From Pelargonium nanum (taxonomy: Eukaryota > Streptophyta > Magnoliopsida > Geraniales > Geraniaceae): 21,433 bases of DNA. The DNA lies in NCBI GenBank assembly GCA_036897485.1, contig JAYMTF010001764.1, forward strand, positions 1-21,433. The letters are read 5' to 3'. How positions within the stretch are numbered: position 1 is the stretch's first letter; every line of letters starts with the position of its first letter. The position numbers were made by a program, and so were the translations under genes. Below are positions 1 through 9,100 of the stretch, piece after piece. The notes under the pieces were generated by a model, which ran no database searches, was not told where the DNA came from, and saw nothing but the letters and a program-made list of their open reading frames with translations.

Positions 1-629
1 TTTTAGTATTTGGTTTTTTGCTAGTTGTTTAGTTTGTTGGATTGGTTTCACTTCTTGGCGTTTTGCCTAATGAAAGTTTACATTTCCTGTCAAAAAAAAA
101 AAAACACCACACGTCATAAAAAAAGAATTTAATCAAGAAGCAACTATATATGATTCCCTCGTGGACATTGTGAATTTGAGTCATATGTAATCTACAAGTT
201 TTACAAGGCAACAAAATGTCAAAAACAAAATTCAAAGGAGACTTAATGCAAGGAGTCTCAAATTGATACAAGTACTTTACATTCTATAATGTGTCATGCA
301 ATGAGTAGGTCCACTATATTCTTATTATTTACACACAAAATTTTCGGTAAAAGTTACATGTATAAATGATATGTACTGTGATCGTCTTGCAGTCCGCTCT
401 ACAATTATCAAGTTTACGAGTTTTGAATCATATGTGCTCTAAGTAGTTGCCAAAACTAAACAGTAGTGTATATATGTCAACAAACAGCTAAGGGCATGAA
501 TATGATGTCCTTAAAAAGGGCACTTTTAGGGGACATTTGAAATGAAAGGATAGCTACTTGAAATTTTGAATATTGAAGAACAGCTACCTCTCTCACGGAA
601 TCCAACTCACTTGTCTTCGTTGACCACTC
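1..629. other. AT-rich spacer upstream of the SDR gene
   Basis: No coding region is convincing here. Reading frames on either strand are short and low in complexity. A poly-A run lies near 91-104. The last part carries the proximal promoter of the SDR gene. Nothing else was recognised. Confidence 0.6.
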
Positions 630-630
630 C

Positions 631-640
631 CTATATAAAC
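631..640 (+). promoter_or_regulatory. TATA box of the SDR gene
   Basis: The sequence CTATATAAAC sits 70-75 bp upstream of the ATG at 708. A CT-rich leader follows at about 641-685, as is common around plant transcription starts. Transcription would be expected to begin near 660-670, leaving a leader of about 40-50 nt. Confidence 0.75.
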
Positions 641-686
641 CTCCTCTTTTCGCCCCCTTCTCTCCCAACTCTCTCCCTCTCCTGCT

Positions 687-723
687 TGGCTGCTCAAGTT
701 ACCATCCATGGCTGCTCAAGTTA
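687..723 (+). repeat. 15-bp direct duplication spanning the SDR start codon
   Basis: TGGCTGCTCAAGTTA occurs at 687-701 and again at 709-723, a 22-bp offset. The second copy begins inside the ATG at 708-710. In the first copy the corresponding triplet is TTG instead of ATG, so only the second supplies a start. The first copy lies in the 5' leader. Confidence 0.85.
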
Positions 724-1849
724 TGTCCGAGCCGGCCCTTCAAGGACTTCACGTCCTCGCAAGAGAAACCACCTCTCCACCTTCCTCTCCTAAAAGGTAC
801 AAATAATCATTACTTTATCAGTAGCTACCAAAATACAAACAACAGTTGATTTCACTTAATCCCTCGATCGAGATTTCAGTTTCAATTCTCAGTGTTTGTA
901 CGTTTACTGGTAAAAAGAAAGTAGCTACCAAAATGTACATTCAAGACTAATCTTGTTTTGAAAATGACAATCTTTTCTTGGCCATGTTTGATTGCTTTTA
1001 ACCAGGTTGGAAGGAAAAATCGCCATAGTCACCGGCGGCGCAAGAGGGATCGGAGAGGCGACCGTGAGACTTTTCGCAAGAAACGGCGCTAGGGTAGTCA
1101 TCGCCGACGTGGAGGACACGCTCAGTGCCCTCCTCGCCGACTCATTAGCCTCTTCGTCGGTCACTTTCGTCCGGTGCGACGTCAGCTCCGAGGAGGACAT
1201 CGAGAACCTCATAGACTCCACCGTGTCCCGCTACGGCCGGCTCGACATCCTCTTCAACAATGCCGGCGTCCTCGGCAACCAGTCCAAGCACAAGAGCATC
1301 CTCAACTTCGACGCGGACGAGTTCGACCGCGTCATGCGCGTGAACGTGCGCGGCGTCGCCCTAGGGATGAAGCACGCGGCGCGTGTCATGGTCCCTAGGG
1401 GCGGCGGGTCCATCATCTCCATGGCGAGCGTCGCCGGAGTGATGGGCGGGCTCGGGCCGCACGCCTACACGGCCTCGAAGCACGCCATTGTGGGGCTCAC
1501 CAAGAACACGGCGTGCGAGCTAGGCAAATATGGGATTAGGGTTAATTGTATATCTCCATTTGGGGTGGCCACTTCCATGCTTGTCAATGCATGGAGGAGT
1601 AGTCATGAGGAAGAAGATGATGAAGAAGAAGAGAAGGGCATGAGCTTTGGGTTGCCTGAGGAGCAAGAAGTGGAGAAAATGGAGGAGTTTGTGAGAGGGA
1701 TTGCTAATTTGAAAGGACCAACACTTAGGGCTAAAGATATTGCAGAGGCTGGGTTGTATCTTGCTAGTGATGAATCCAAATATGTTAGTGGACACAACCT
1801 TGTTGTGGATGGTGGCATCACCACCTCAAGAAATTGTGTTGGATTGTAA
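708..1849 (+). CDS. Short-chain dehydrogenase/reductase, SDR110C type (SDR2a-like)
   Basis: Exons are 708-796 and 1006-1849. The intron 797-1005 begins GT and ends AG and splits an Arg codon. The product is 310 aa, a usual length for the family. Visible motifs are the Rossmann glycine motif TGGARGIG at residues 39-46, Asp64 at the end of the second strand (favours NAD(H)), NNAG at 114-117, catalytic Ser171 and the YTASK motif with Tyr184 and Lys188, and a C-terminal VDGG. The start begins [10 protein letters not shown], like the short N-terminal extension I associate with plant SDR2a proteins. The wider SDR110C group includes ABA2 (xanthoxin dehydrogenase), Tasselseed2 and secoisolariciresinol dehydrogenase. 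They oxidise or reduce alcohols and ketones with NAD, so the substrate here cannot be fixed. An acidic Glu/Asp tract (residues 231-239) lies in the variable substrate loop. Codon use switches from GC-rich to AT-rich near base 1520. The gene looks intact. Confidence 0.93.
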
Positions 1850-2810
1850 CATTGTAGCTTAGTTTTTGTTTTTCATGTGTCACAAACTGTAAAATCTTTG
1901 AATCTTGGTACTAGTAATTAATTGTGTTTGAATAGAAATTTGGGTTAAAGATGAATTAACCACCACATATATATTGCTTAATTTTAGTTGTTTTAGAAAG
2001 TCAAAGAGTGTTGTTTGGTTCTTGTGTACAATCTTTGGAAGTAGTGACCTTTTCATCTTCTGTTGTTCTTTTCTTGATGCATATACCTACACATAATATA
2101 GATGAACTAATTTCTTAGAAAATATTGTTAAGTAATACAAATGAAAATTGATCAATAGCTCAAAATCACTTATTGTTTTTCAATTGAAACATATTTAGTT
2201 GACGTTTATGCATTGAAGTATTTTTTTTCTTTGTTATTAGATGAGCCAACATAAAGTATGACTTTTATTGCATTGACCATTGATACAGTGAAACTAAATA
2301 TAATTTACAATCAAACAAAATTGAAGTCGCATTTTATATATATAAGTTACCTACCACTTTTCATTATATTCATTCAATAATATTTAGTTGAATAAACTTT
2401 GAGTCTTTAAATATTCTTGGTTCTTGGCGATAGGTTACCGAAATTAAGCAAGAGAGGCTCATTTTGATAGGTACATAAATGAATAAATATGTAATTCCTA
2501 TAGGGAATTAGCTAACAAATTTCAAATTATAACTATATGGGGTATGTTTGCTTTATTTGCAAGCAAAAGCAACCTACAGCTTCCAACTTTTTAGGTATAA
2601 ACAAATAAGGAGAAAGCCAGAGAATATGTGCCAAAGCAGATTCGACTCAAACCTGTTAGTCATCAACACATGAATAAAAGCTTAATGGTTGACTTGCCAA
2701 CTTTTATATTTGAATCCATTTAAGATAAAACTAACAATACAATGATATTGATCCAAATCTCTACTAATCTTAGAAAGCATTTATTATATATTAGTTGGGA
2801 CCAATAATTA
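1850..2810. other. AT-rich spacer 3' of the SDR gene
   Basis: The first 100-250 bp probably include the SDR 3' UTR and polyadenylation region. The rest is low-GC DNA with no supported ORF, RNA gene or clear repeat. Confidence 0.55.
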
Positions 2811-3029
2811 GATGCTTATTTTTTTTTCAGTTTATACCATGGGGTTTCTGAGCGGGTCCGTATGCACACTCGCGGTTAATATTTTTAAGCCGTTTTACCA
2901 CATTCAGACTAATCCACATTCGAGATTTGTTCATACTTAAAGCTTTCACCTCTCTCCATGGGTGTGTTGAGTGAAGATCGAACTCACATTGCCTATGTCG
3001 CCAACTGCACTACTCTTGAATGATGCTTA
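2811..3029 (-). mobile_element. tRNA-derived SINE, minus strand, with 8-bp target-site duplication
   Basis: Read on the minus strand, the element starts near 3021 with a tRNA-like head. An A-box-like TAGTGCAGTTGG is followed about 30 nt later by a B-box-like GAGTTCGATC. A unique body of about 130 nt follows, and the element ends in a poly-A tail, seen as the T run at 2819-2827 on the plus strand. The direct repeat GATGCTTA flanks it at 2811-2818 and 3022-3029, which fits target-primed insertion. The size of about 200 bp fits plant SINEs such as the Au type, but the subfamily was not identified. Confidence 0.75.
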
Positions 3030-3886
3030 AAATTTTGATTATCAATAAAAATAAATCTAGTCAAACCACTTACAATCTGATAGAACTAGCTGAGAAATAC
3101 TGTAGAGTAGGTAAAGGCTGTCTACCAATTAGAAGCCATTTATCCATATCATTAGCAATATTTAAAATTACAAAAAACACTCATTTGCCAATTATTTTAA
3201 GAGATCAATCTTATTTTTCTGATCTATACTACCTTAAAAGACGAACAACATTTCATATGTTAATAAAATATATGTAGGAAACTGGGTTATATACTTATAT
3301 ATAACAGTGTGTGTAGAGGCAACACACATACACATGACAGGCTAGCATTTATGAATACAGTAACACCCTACAAGCTCGCAAGTCACAACAACCCTTAGCA
3401 TTTTTCAACAACAAAATTATATAAAACTTGGGACTGAGAGTAGCAAAAATATTAATTGCGGCTGCTCATAATTCATAAATTTGACCATGTGAGGAGACAG
3501 AAGAAACCAACCACTACACAGCTGCAACCTAGCTCGTTTTAGAGACTCTAGTTTTGATGAATATCAACGAGATTCAGAGAACCAACTGGACTGCACTGCA
3601 AATCCGTACAAAAACTACGTACTCTACATTATGTACTGAAAAGCTATATATATAGTATATGTTTTTCATAGTAAATTAAGTTGATACTTGCAACTCTTGA
3701 GACTTTGGACTTGGAACTTGGAAGCTGTCAAAAACTTAAAAGCTTACCCACCACCACATCATTATTGTGACTTACGTAATATAATTTCGTTGTTTTATGA
3801 GTTTAGAATGTTGACCTTGACAATTGTCATCCCCTTTTCCAGGGCACCGTCTCACTTTTATAATTATATGTCGTTGGGTAAGAGGC
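3030..3886. other. AT-rich spacer
   Basis: Short open frames at 3020-3277 and 3688-3894 have no protein-like composition and match no family I recognise. A weak GT/AC-rich inverted stretch lies at about 3308-3333. No gene is supported. Confidence 0.5.
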
Positions 3887-3973
3887 TGGGCTGAGATAAA
3901 GCCCACAGAGTGATCGATGAATTAAATTGGGCTTGAGCTGAATAGCCCAATGGTGACATCTCGTATAGGCCCG
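3887..3973. promoter_or_regulatory. Cluster of TGGGCT/AGCCCA (site II-like) elements
   Basis: TGGGCT occurs at 3887-3892 and 3928-3933, AGCCCA at 3900-3905 and 3944-3949, and a related GGCCCG at 3968-3973. Elements of this kind are known plant promoter motifs bound by TCP factors. The cluster lies 80-165 bp upstream of a TATA-like box at 4050, so it probably belongs to the small gene starting at 4275. Confidence 0.5.
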
Positions 3974-4049
3974 GTCCACTGCAAGGCAACAGGCAAGGCT
4001 TGTCTTATCAGTGGCTCTGTATCATGAAACATGCCTTCCTTGGATAAAT

Positions 4050-4060
4050 AGATGCTATAT
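4050..4060 (+). promoter_or_regulatory. Candidate TATA box upstream of the small ORF at 4275
   Basis: The motif GCTATATACAG sits about 220 bp before the ATG at 4275 and downstream of the site II-like cluster. An ACGTGTC element resembling an ABA-response core lies further down, near 4125. The link to the ORF is inferred from spacing only. Confidence 0.4.
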
Positions 4061-4274
4061 ACAGAGAGATTAAGAGGTGGAAGAGGTGGTCAAAGATTAA
4101 AGAGATGCCTCCACATGTCAACCCACGTGTCAGTGTAGCACTCTACTATGCCACCTTGCGTTCAGTTTTCCTATTTCTCTAGTTTCTATTTATGTACGTA
4201 ACATTATATTTTCATTTTCAATTCATGACCTAACTTACTCACCAATTCATTGATTTATTCCAATATAGAAAATC

Positions 4275-4535
4275 ATGGAAAAGATGGGTTCATCATCACG
4301 CGGTGGCAGTACTAGTAGTGGAAGGTGGTGCTACGAACAACATTGTTATGTAATGGAGGTTTTGCCTATTCTTTGGGCTGGCCCTGTTTGGTCTACTACT
4401 CCACCTTCAATCATTGCTGCACCTGCACCTGCACCTACCAATAATGTCATCAAAGAAGCAGAGCAGATGGAGATTGATGAAGCTGGAACATGGAGAGCCA
4501 TGATCACCAAACCTTCTACTTCCATCAATGGTTGA
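4275..4535 (+). CDS. Small protein of unknown function (86 aa)
   Basis: I do not recognise this protein. The frame runs from ATG at 4275 to TGA at 4533-4535. A Ser/Gly-rich start (residues 5-16) is followed by a Cys/aromatic segment, WCYEQHCYVMEVLPILWAG (18-36). An Ala-Pro tract (about 49-54), encoded by a GCACCT triplet-pair repeat, comes next, and then an acidic, Glu/Met-rich stretch (about 60-70). There is no obvious signal peptide or full membrane helix. In favour of a real gene are the upstream promoter-like motifs and the T-rich, 3'UTR-like sequence after the stop. Against it are its small size, the lack of a known domain and possible simple-sequence origin of part of the frame. Confidence 0.4.
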   Translation: MEKMGSSSRGGSTSSGRWCYEQHCYVMEVLPILWAGPVWSTTPPSIIAAPAPAPTNNVIKEAEQMEIDEAGTWRAMITKPSTSING

Positions 4536-4545
4536 TGATCCATTT

Positions 4546-5310
4546 TTCATTTGTAAACTTTCTGATTGTTTGTTTGTGGTTAACTGATCAACTGTTTCTA
4601 TATATGATCTAATTAATTATACTACTACTTGTTTGTTATTTGGTTTTTTGGTGCACCTCTTTTTTCTTTACCATCATCTAATAGTATAGCTCAACTTGAG
4701 ACACACAGTTACACGTTGGATTCATATTCGCCTCTTTGTCATCAAAGAAGTAGTGAAATGAGTGGAAACTTTCCAGAGGAGGCATCGCCGCCAAAATGAG
4801 GGATGGTTTTGAAAAGGACAAAATTACCCACGACTGTCTTCGATATTACTCACACTCATCTCTTTCTCCTTCTGTTTTCTTCCATTTGGCTTATGCCCAC
4901 TTGCCGCTCATATGGGACTCAATTCAAGTCATATAAAACAGGAGAATAAGTAGTAAACCAGAGTTTTATAAAATACCACATTATGTTGCAACCAATCGCT
5001 CCAATTTTTAAATGAAGTGAAGTTTTTGTTTTAGCATCTTATGATTGATAAAACCGATTGTTTATTTATTTTTAATGAAAATGTCAGAAAGATAGTACAT
5101 ATTTAGTAGCAAAGATTTTTAGTATTCAATTTTAATAAAATGAGGGGTTGCTTTCAACCCCTAGGACATGGAGCAATGAGATGGTGTTACAAAAGATCCA
5201 CACATTTGAATCCAAAATTGCAAGTTCATAGCCACAAGAAAAAACACAGAATTAGTAATATTCTGGTTTTTATTCCGGCAAAAATGAAGCAACATATCTG
5301 TACATTGCAA
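4546..5310. other. Spacer between the small ORF and the WUN1-like gene
   Basis: No protein-like frame was found. A perfect 8-bp inverted repeat with a 4-nt loop (AGGGGTTG at 5143-5150, CAACCCCT at 5155-5162) is the only clear structure. A second TATA-like TTTATAAAATA lies near 4965, too far from the next gene to be its main promoter. Confidence 0.5.
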
Positions 5311-5314
5311 TTAA

Positions 5315-5324
5315 CTATAAAAAC
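5315..5324 (+). promoter_or_regulatory. Candidate TATA box of the WUN1-like gene
   Basis: CTATAAAAAC lies 92-101 bp upstream of the ATG at 5416. Transcription would start near 5345 and give a leader of about 70 nt. That leader would contain a five-codon upstream ORF at 5354-5371 (ATG to TAG), which could reduce initiation at the main ATG. Confidence 0.5.
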
Positions 5325-5415
5325 GGTCCAAAACTCAGCCTCTATACCACACCATGCAGAGAATGAGCTAGTCAAGACCAATATTTTAGTATCAGTGTCC
5401 CAAGCCACATAAATT

Positions 5416-5966
5416 ATGTCGTTCTACTACGGCATGGAACCTCCGGTGATGTTGGAGTATCTGGAGCCTCCGGCGGCGGAGGTGGAATCGGAGGCGGAAA
5501 TGCAAAATAAGGCGACGGCGGTTACACTGTACAAGGCTTTGGCACATGGCGACACGGATACGGTGGCCAGTCTGCTAGCGACCGATCTCGAGTGGTGGTT
5601 CCACGGCCCACCACATCGCCAGCACATGATGCGGGTCCTCACTGGAGAATCCATAGGCGACGTCGAGTTCCCGTTCGAGCCGAGGAGCATGGCTCGAACG
5701 GGAGCATCACGGCCGTCGGAGACTATTGCGTGATCGCCGAGGGATGGGAAGGAGGACTCGGGCATGCCTATTGGGTGCACGTATGGGTTTTAAAGGATGG
5801 TATGATCACACAATTTAGAGAGTACTTTAACACGTGGCTGACGGTGAGGAACATCCGGCCGCTGCCGGGGTGGGTGGCCGGGCAGCGCCAGAGCATGACC
5901 CTGTGGCAGAGCCAGCCTAGGGACCTTGCTAAAAGGTCCTTGCCGTGTCTTGTACTTGCCATATAG
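5416..5966 (+). pseudogene. WUN1/WI12-like wound-induced protein (NTF2-like fold), frame broken by a 17-nt segment
   Basis: The first part, from ATG 5416 (in-frame stop at 5410-5412 just upstream), reads a family-like start: MQNKATAVTLYKALAHGDTD, then LEWWFHGPP, then a run ending FPFEPRS near 5688. The conserved remainder continues in another frame: AVGDYCVIAEGW, WVHVWVLKDGMITQFREYF and a C-terminal end LVLAI before TAG at 5964-5966. These match the plant WUN1/WI12/SAG20 family of wound- and senescence-associated NTF2-fold proteins, whose biochemical role is unclear. The break coincides with a 7-bp direct repeat, GGAGCAT, at 5684-5690 and 5701-5707. The second copy plus the 10-bp filler makes 17 nt, which accounts exactly for the shift. 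Without those 17 nt the product would be about 177 aa. Both halves remain well conserved and GC-rich, so the break is recent, or is an allele or assembly error. No splice sites explain it. Confidence 0.82.
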
Positions 5967-6163
5967 TTTGTATCTAAATACAGGGCGTTTATGTATTTTT
6001 CACTTAATGGAACAAAAAGAGCATAGTTTTTACCAGTGAACCCACAAAAATCATAGTCTCTCATTTATTTGCAAAACAAAAACAAGAAGCAACTGTGATA
6101 AGTGTAATCAAGCATTTACACAATTGTGTTTTAGGTACAACAATGGATATGAAAATAAAAAGG
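5967..6163. other. Convergent 3' intergenic region
   Basis: Only 197 bp separate the stop of the plus-strand WUN1-like gene from the stop of the minus-strand ligase gene. On the minus strand AAATAAATG at about 6062-6070 is a plausible polyadenylation signal for the ligase transcript. The two 3' UTRs are therefore likely to overlap. Confidence 0.6.
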
Positions 6164-9100
6164 CTATGTAAACCTCTGTGATCCCAAATCAAGAAGTGTT
6201 CTGAAGAACCTGTGAGGATACATGGGTGGTTGCTCAGCCAGCGCCTGAAAGAACACTTAATTAGGTTAGTTTGAAGAAGTGAAATTTTACGGGGCATTCA
6301 ACGTTCAACCATCGTTACCTGATGAACCAAAACAGTAGAAGGCGTCATTCCGGGCACAGTATTAACCTCTATAATCAACACCTGCAAAAATAATCAACTT
6401 TTACCACATGTTGCAATCTAAAACTAAAGAGATGTCTGAGAACTGGGGCAGCTAAAATCAAGTTCACATCTATACTAAAACAAATCACAGTCACGTAGTT
6501 TCTAACTTCATAGTAAAATGGATATGGAAATGTGAAAGCATAGCCAAGATCATAATGAAATCTAAAACTACCTCTCCATTGTCCACATTAACGAATGCAT
6601 CAATTCTGGAAAATCCTTCTAATTGCAGAGTGTTTGCGATTAGTTCGATATGCTGTTTACATCTCTCCAGGGCCTCATTGCTGATTCAAGGAAAAAGTAC
6701 TTCAATAAAAGAGATATACAATAAAGAAAGAAAAAGAGTATGTCTTGAAGTTTACAGAACAAACCTCATAATTGATAATGGTGGTGGAGTCAGATTGATG
6801 CCAGTACCACCTGTTAAGCATACAACATAAGAACATCATCAGAAAATGTTCCCTACCGAGCAACATTTGACAAAAACATAAAAAGCAGTTTTTCATTATA
6901 TGCAAATAATGCTTCACTACACATCCCTAATTTGAGAAAAGACGAGCATTATACCTCAATTAAACTATATTACTTAAAAGTACAGTAACAGGCAGTGTGT
7001 TAATGTGTGATGAACACATACAAAGCAAGACTTACCTTGGAACTTCTCTTCAAGTGATAGAATATCACCACTTTCCTTGACTGTTACACTAGGGCTCAAC
7101 GAGCGCATCGATCCGCGTTTTCCAATAACACCAACTGTTACTTCTACCCATCTACTTTGCCCTTTCCACATGAGGTGATGTGCATTATCATCCTTGGACT
7201 TGGACGAAACAATTATCTCATCAGTTTCAATGAACGGTTCAAAGATCAAGAGTTCTGGAGGAGGGTTTGGCATCTCAATCATTCCATGAGCCTGTTTATC
7301 CATGACACGGAGAGACATGCAGTGATAATGTGAGAAGACAAAGGCATTTCGATTATTCATCAAGTCTGGATGACGAAATTTTGCAGTTATCTTATTTCTC
7401 CAAAGTCACAATAAACACGAAGATACAAGTACATTTCAAGTCATACATCTGAAATAGTTTATCATTTTAGAGGATGGAAGATTAGATTCATCTGAAATAG
7501 GCTGGCTCTTATTCATCATTTTTTTTATCACTGTTACTGAATGGTCCCTGTGCCAATTTCTTACTTGTTGTAGGTCATTGTTAGGGGTATTTCATACCAT
7601 TTGATTTGAAGTATATTTCTCACTTTCACTTTATGTTCGTGCTATGGGTAAGATTTCATATTATTTGTACTAAACTTATTGGATTTGATGTTGTCTTCTA
7701 GTGTTGTTTGCAGGCTTTTCTAACCATTTCAGAGTCAAAAGGAAGCAAAAAGAACATTTGGAATGTGCACTGTCAGAACGCACGACGATGTTACTGAGAG
7801 CTCAGTCGTGCAGAATCAGAGTGCCAAGAAGTGCAGGAAGGATGGTCGCGTGTCAACTGGAGCACTATTTTTCTTTTGTTTCCAAATTCCATTCAAAATT
7901 AATCCCTATAAAACCTTGAAAACCTAGAGCTAAAGGAGGACAATTAATTTCAAAAGAATAACATAGTCTAGAGAGCAATTTTGGGAAGATTAGAGAACAA
8001 AGAGTCATGGTTAAGAACTAAGTTCCGAATTTGCACATAGCTTCTTTCAATATCTTAAGATAAGGATATTTGGAGAACTACTGAAAAATGAGATGGAACT
8101 ACAAATAAAAAAAGGCAAATAAATTCATTCAATACCTTTGACAAACTATTAGGAGGTATTCTTAGAAGGCAATCCTCCAATGCTTTTACATATACAGCAA
8201 GGTCCTCAGCACAGCTGCATCAACAGAATATTAGCTTACTAATATGCTCTACACAACAGTTAATAGTACAACAAATATCATAATATGCATAGGCATTTAT
8301 GGAATTGATGATATATATGTTTCCTGACAGCTTACTAACCTAATAGATCACGATTGATATCAATGTACAAGAGCAATGAACCTACCGTAATCTTGCCACC
8401 CCAGTAGAGCATCCGTCTCTTGCTGGTTTAACACATAATGTTTCACACTGAAGCTTTGATGTCAAGTCATTCCACATAGTTGGTGCCGGCAAGTTCAGTA
8501 GATCCTCTTTTGTTTTAGCATCTTTGTTTATGGTAAGAACTCCCAAATTTGAAAGCTGTTCATTACCAGAGATTATTAATCTCGTAATTCAGAAGATATG
8601 CAATCCATAATGAATATATATTCACAAAGCTATATGTTTCTTTGGATTCATCTTGCATATTGATCAGTTACCATACATGAGTAAGAGCAAGAGATGTTGC
8701 AACTTTGTCCATACAAGTTTTTGAAGCCATTACACCAGGACCTTCAATTGAAAGTGATACCAATATTAAGGAAGGTAGAAATGAGTAATTGCATGGAAAA
8801 TAGACTTAAAATCTTGAAAACCAAGTCTAAGAAAATAAACCTGTATAAGGAACTCCTTCAGCCTCCAACATAGACTGAAGTGTACCATCTTCACCAATGC
8901 CTCCGTGCACTGCAAGTAACAATAGATGAACCTTGTGAAAACTTAATACATTCAAGGCTTTTTTCTGCATAAAATAGGAGCAAGTCTCTTTCTCTTTCTC
9001 TATCTCCTATTTTCACTAACAAATATGTATTAACAAAAAACACAAATAGAATGAATCATTTCATCATCACTAATAATTCCATGAGTGAATACCTGCAATA

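Noticed and set aside
925-1824. Several antisense and alternate-frame open frames across the SDR exon
   Set aside because: They are shadows of the GC-rich SDR coding frame, which has all family motifs.
2960-3021. tRNA-like sequence on the minus strand
   Set aside because: It has A- and B-box-like motifs but no complete cloverleaf. The tail and flanking duplication show it is a SINE head, not a tRNA gene.
5143-5162. Perfect 8-bp hairpin with 4-nt loop
   Set aside because: No neighbouring structure, repeat or transcript context gives it meaning; a single short palindrome is expected by chance in this length.
5427-5780. 117-codon minus-strand frame opposite the WUN1-like gene
   Set aside because: Mirror of a GC-rich coding strand, with no recognisable motif of its own.
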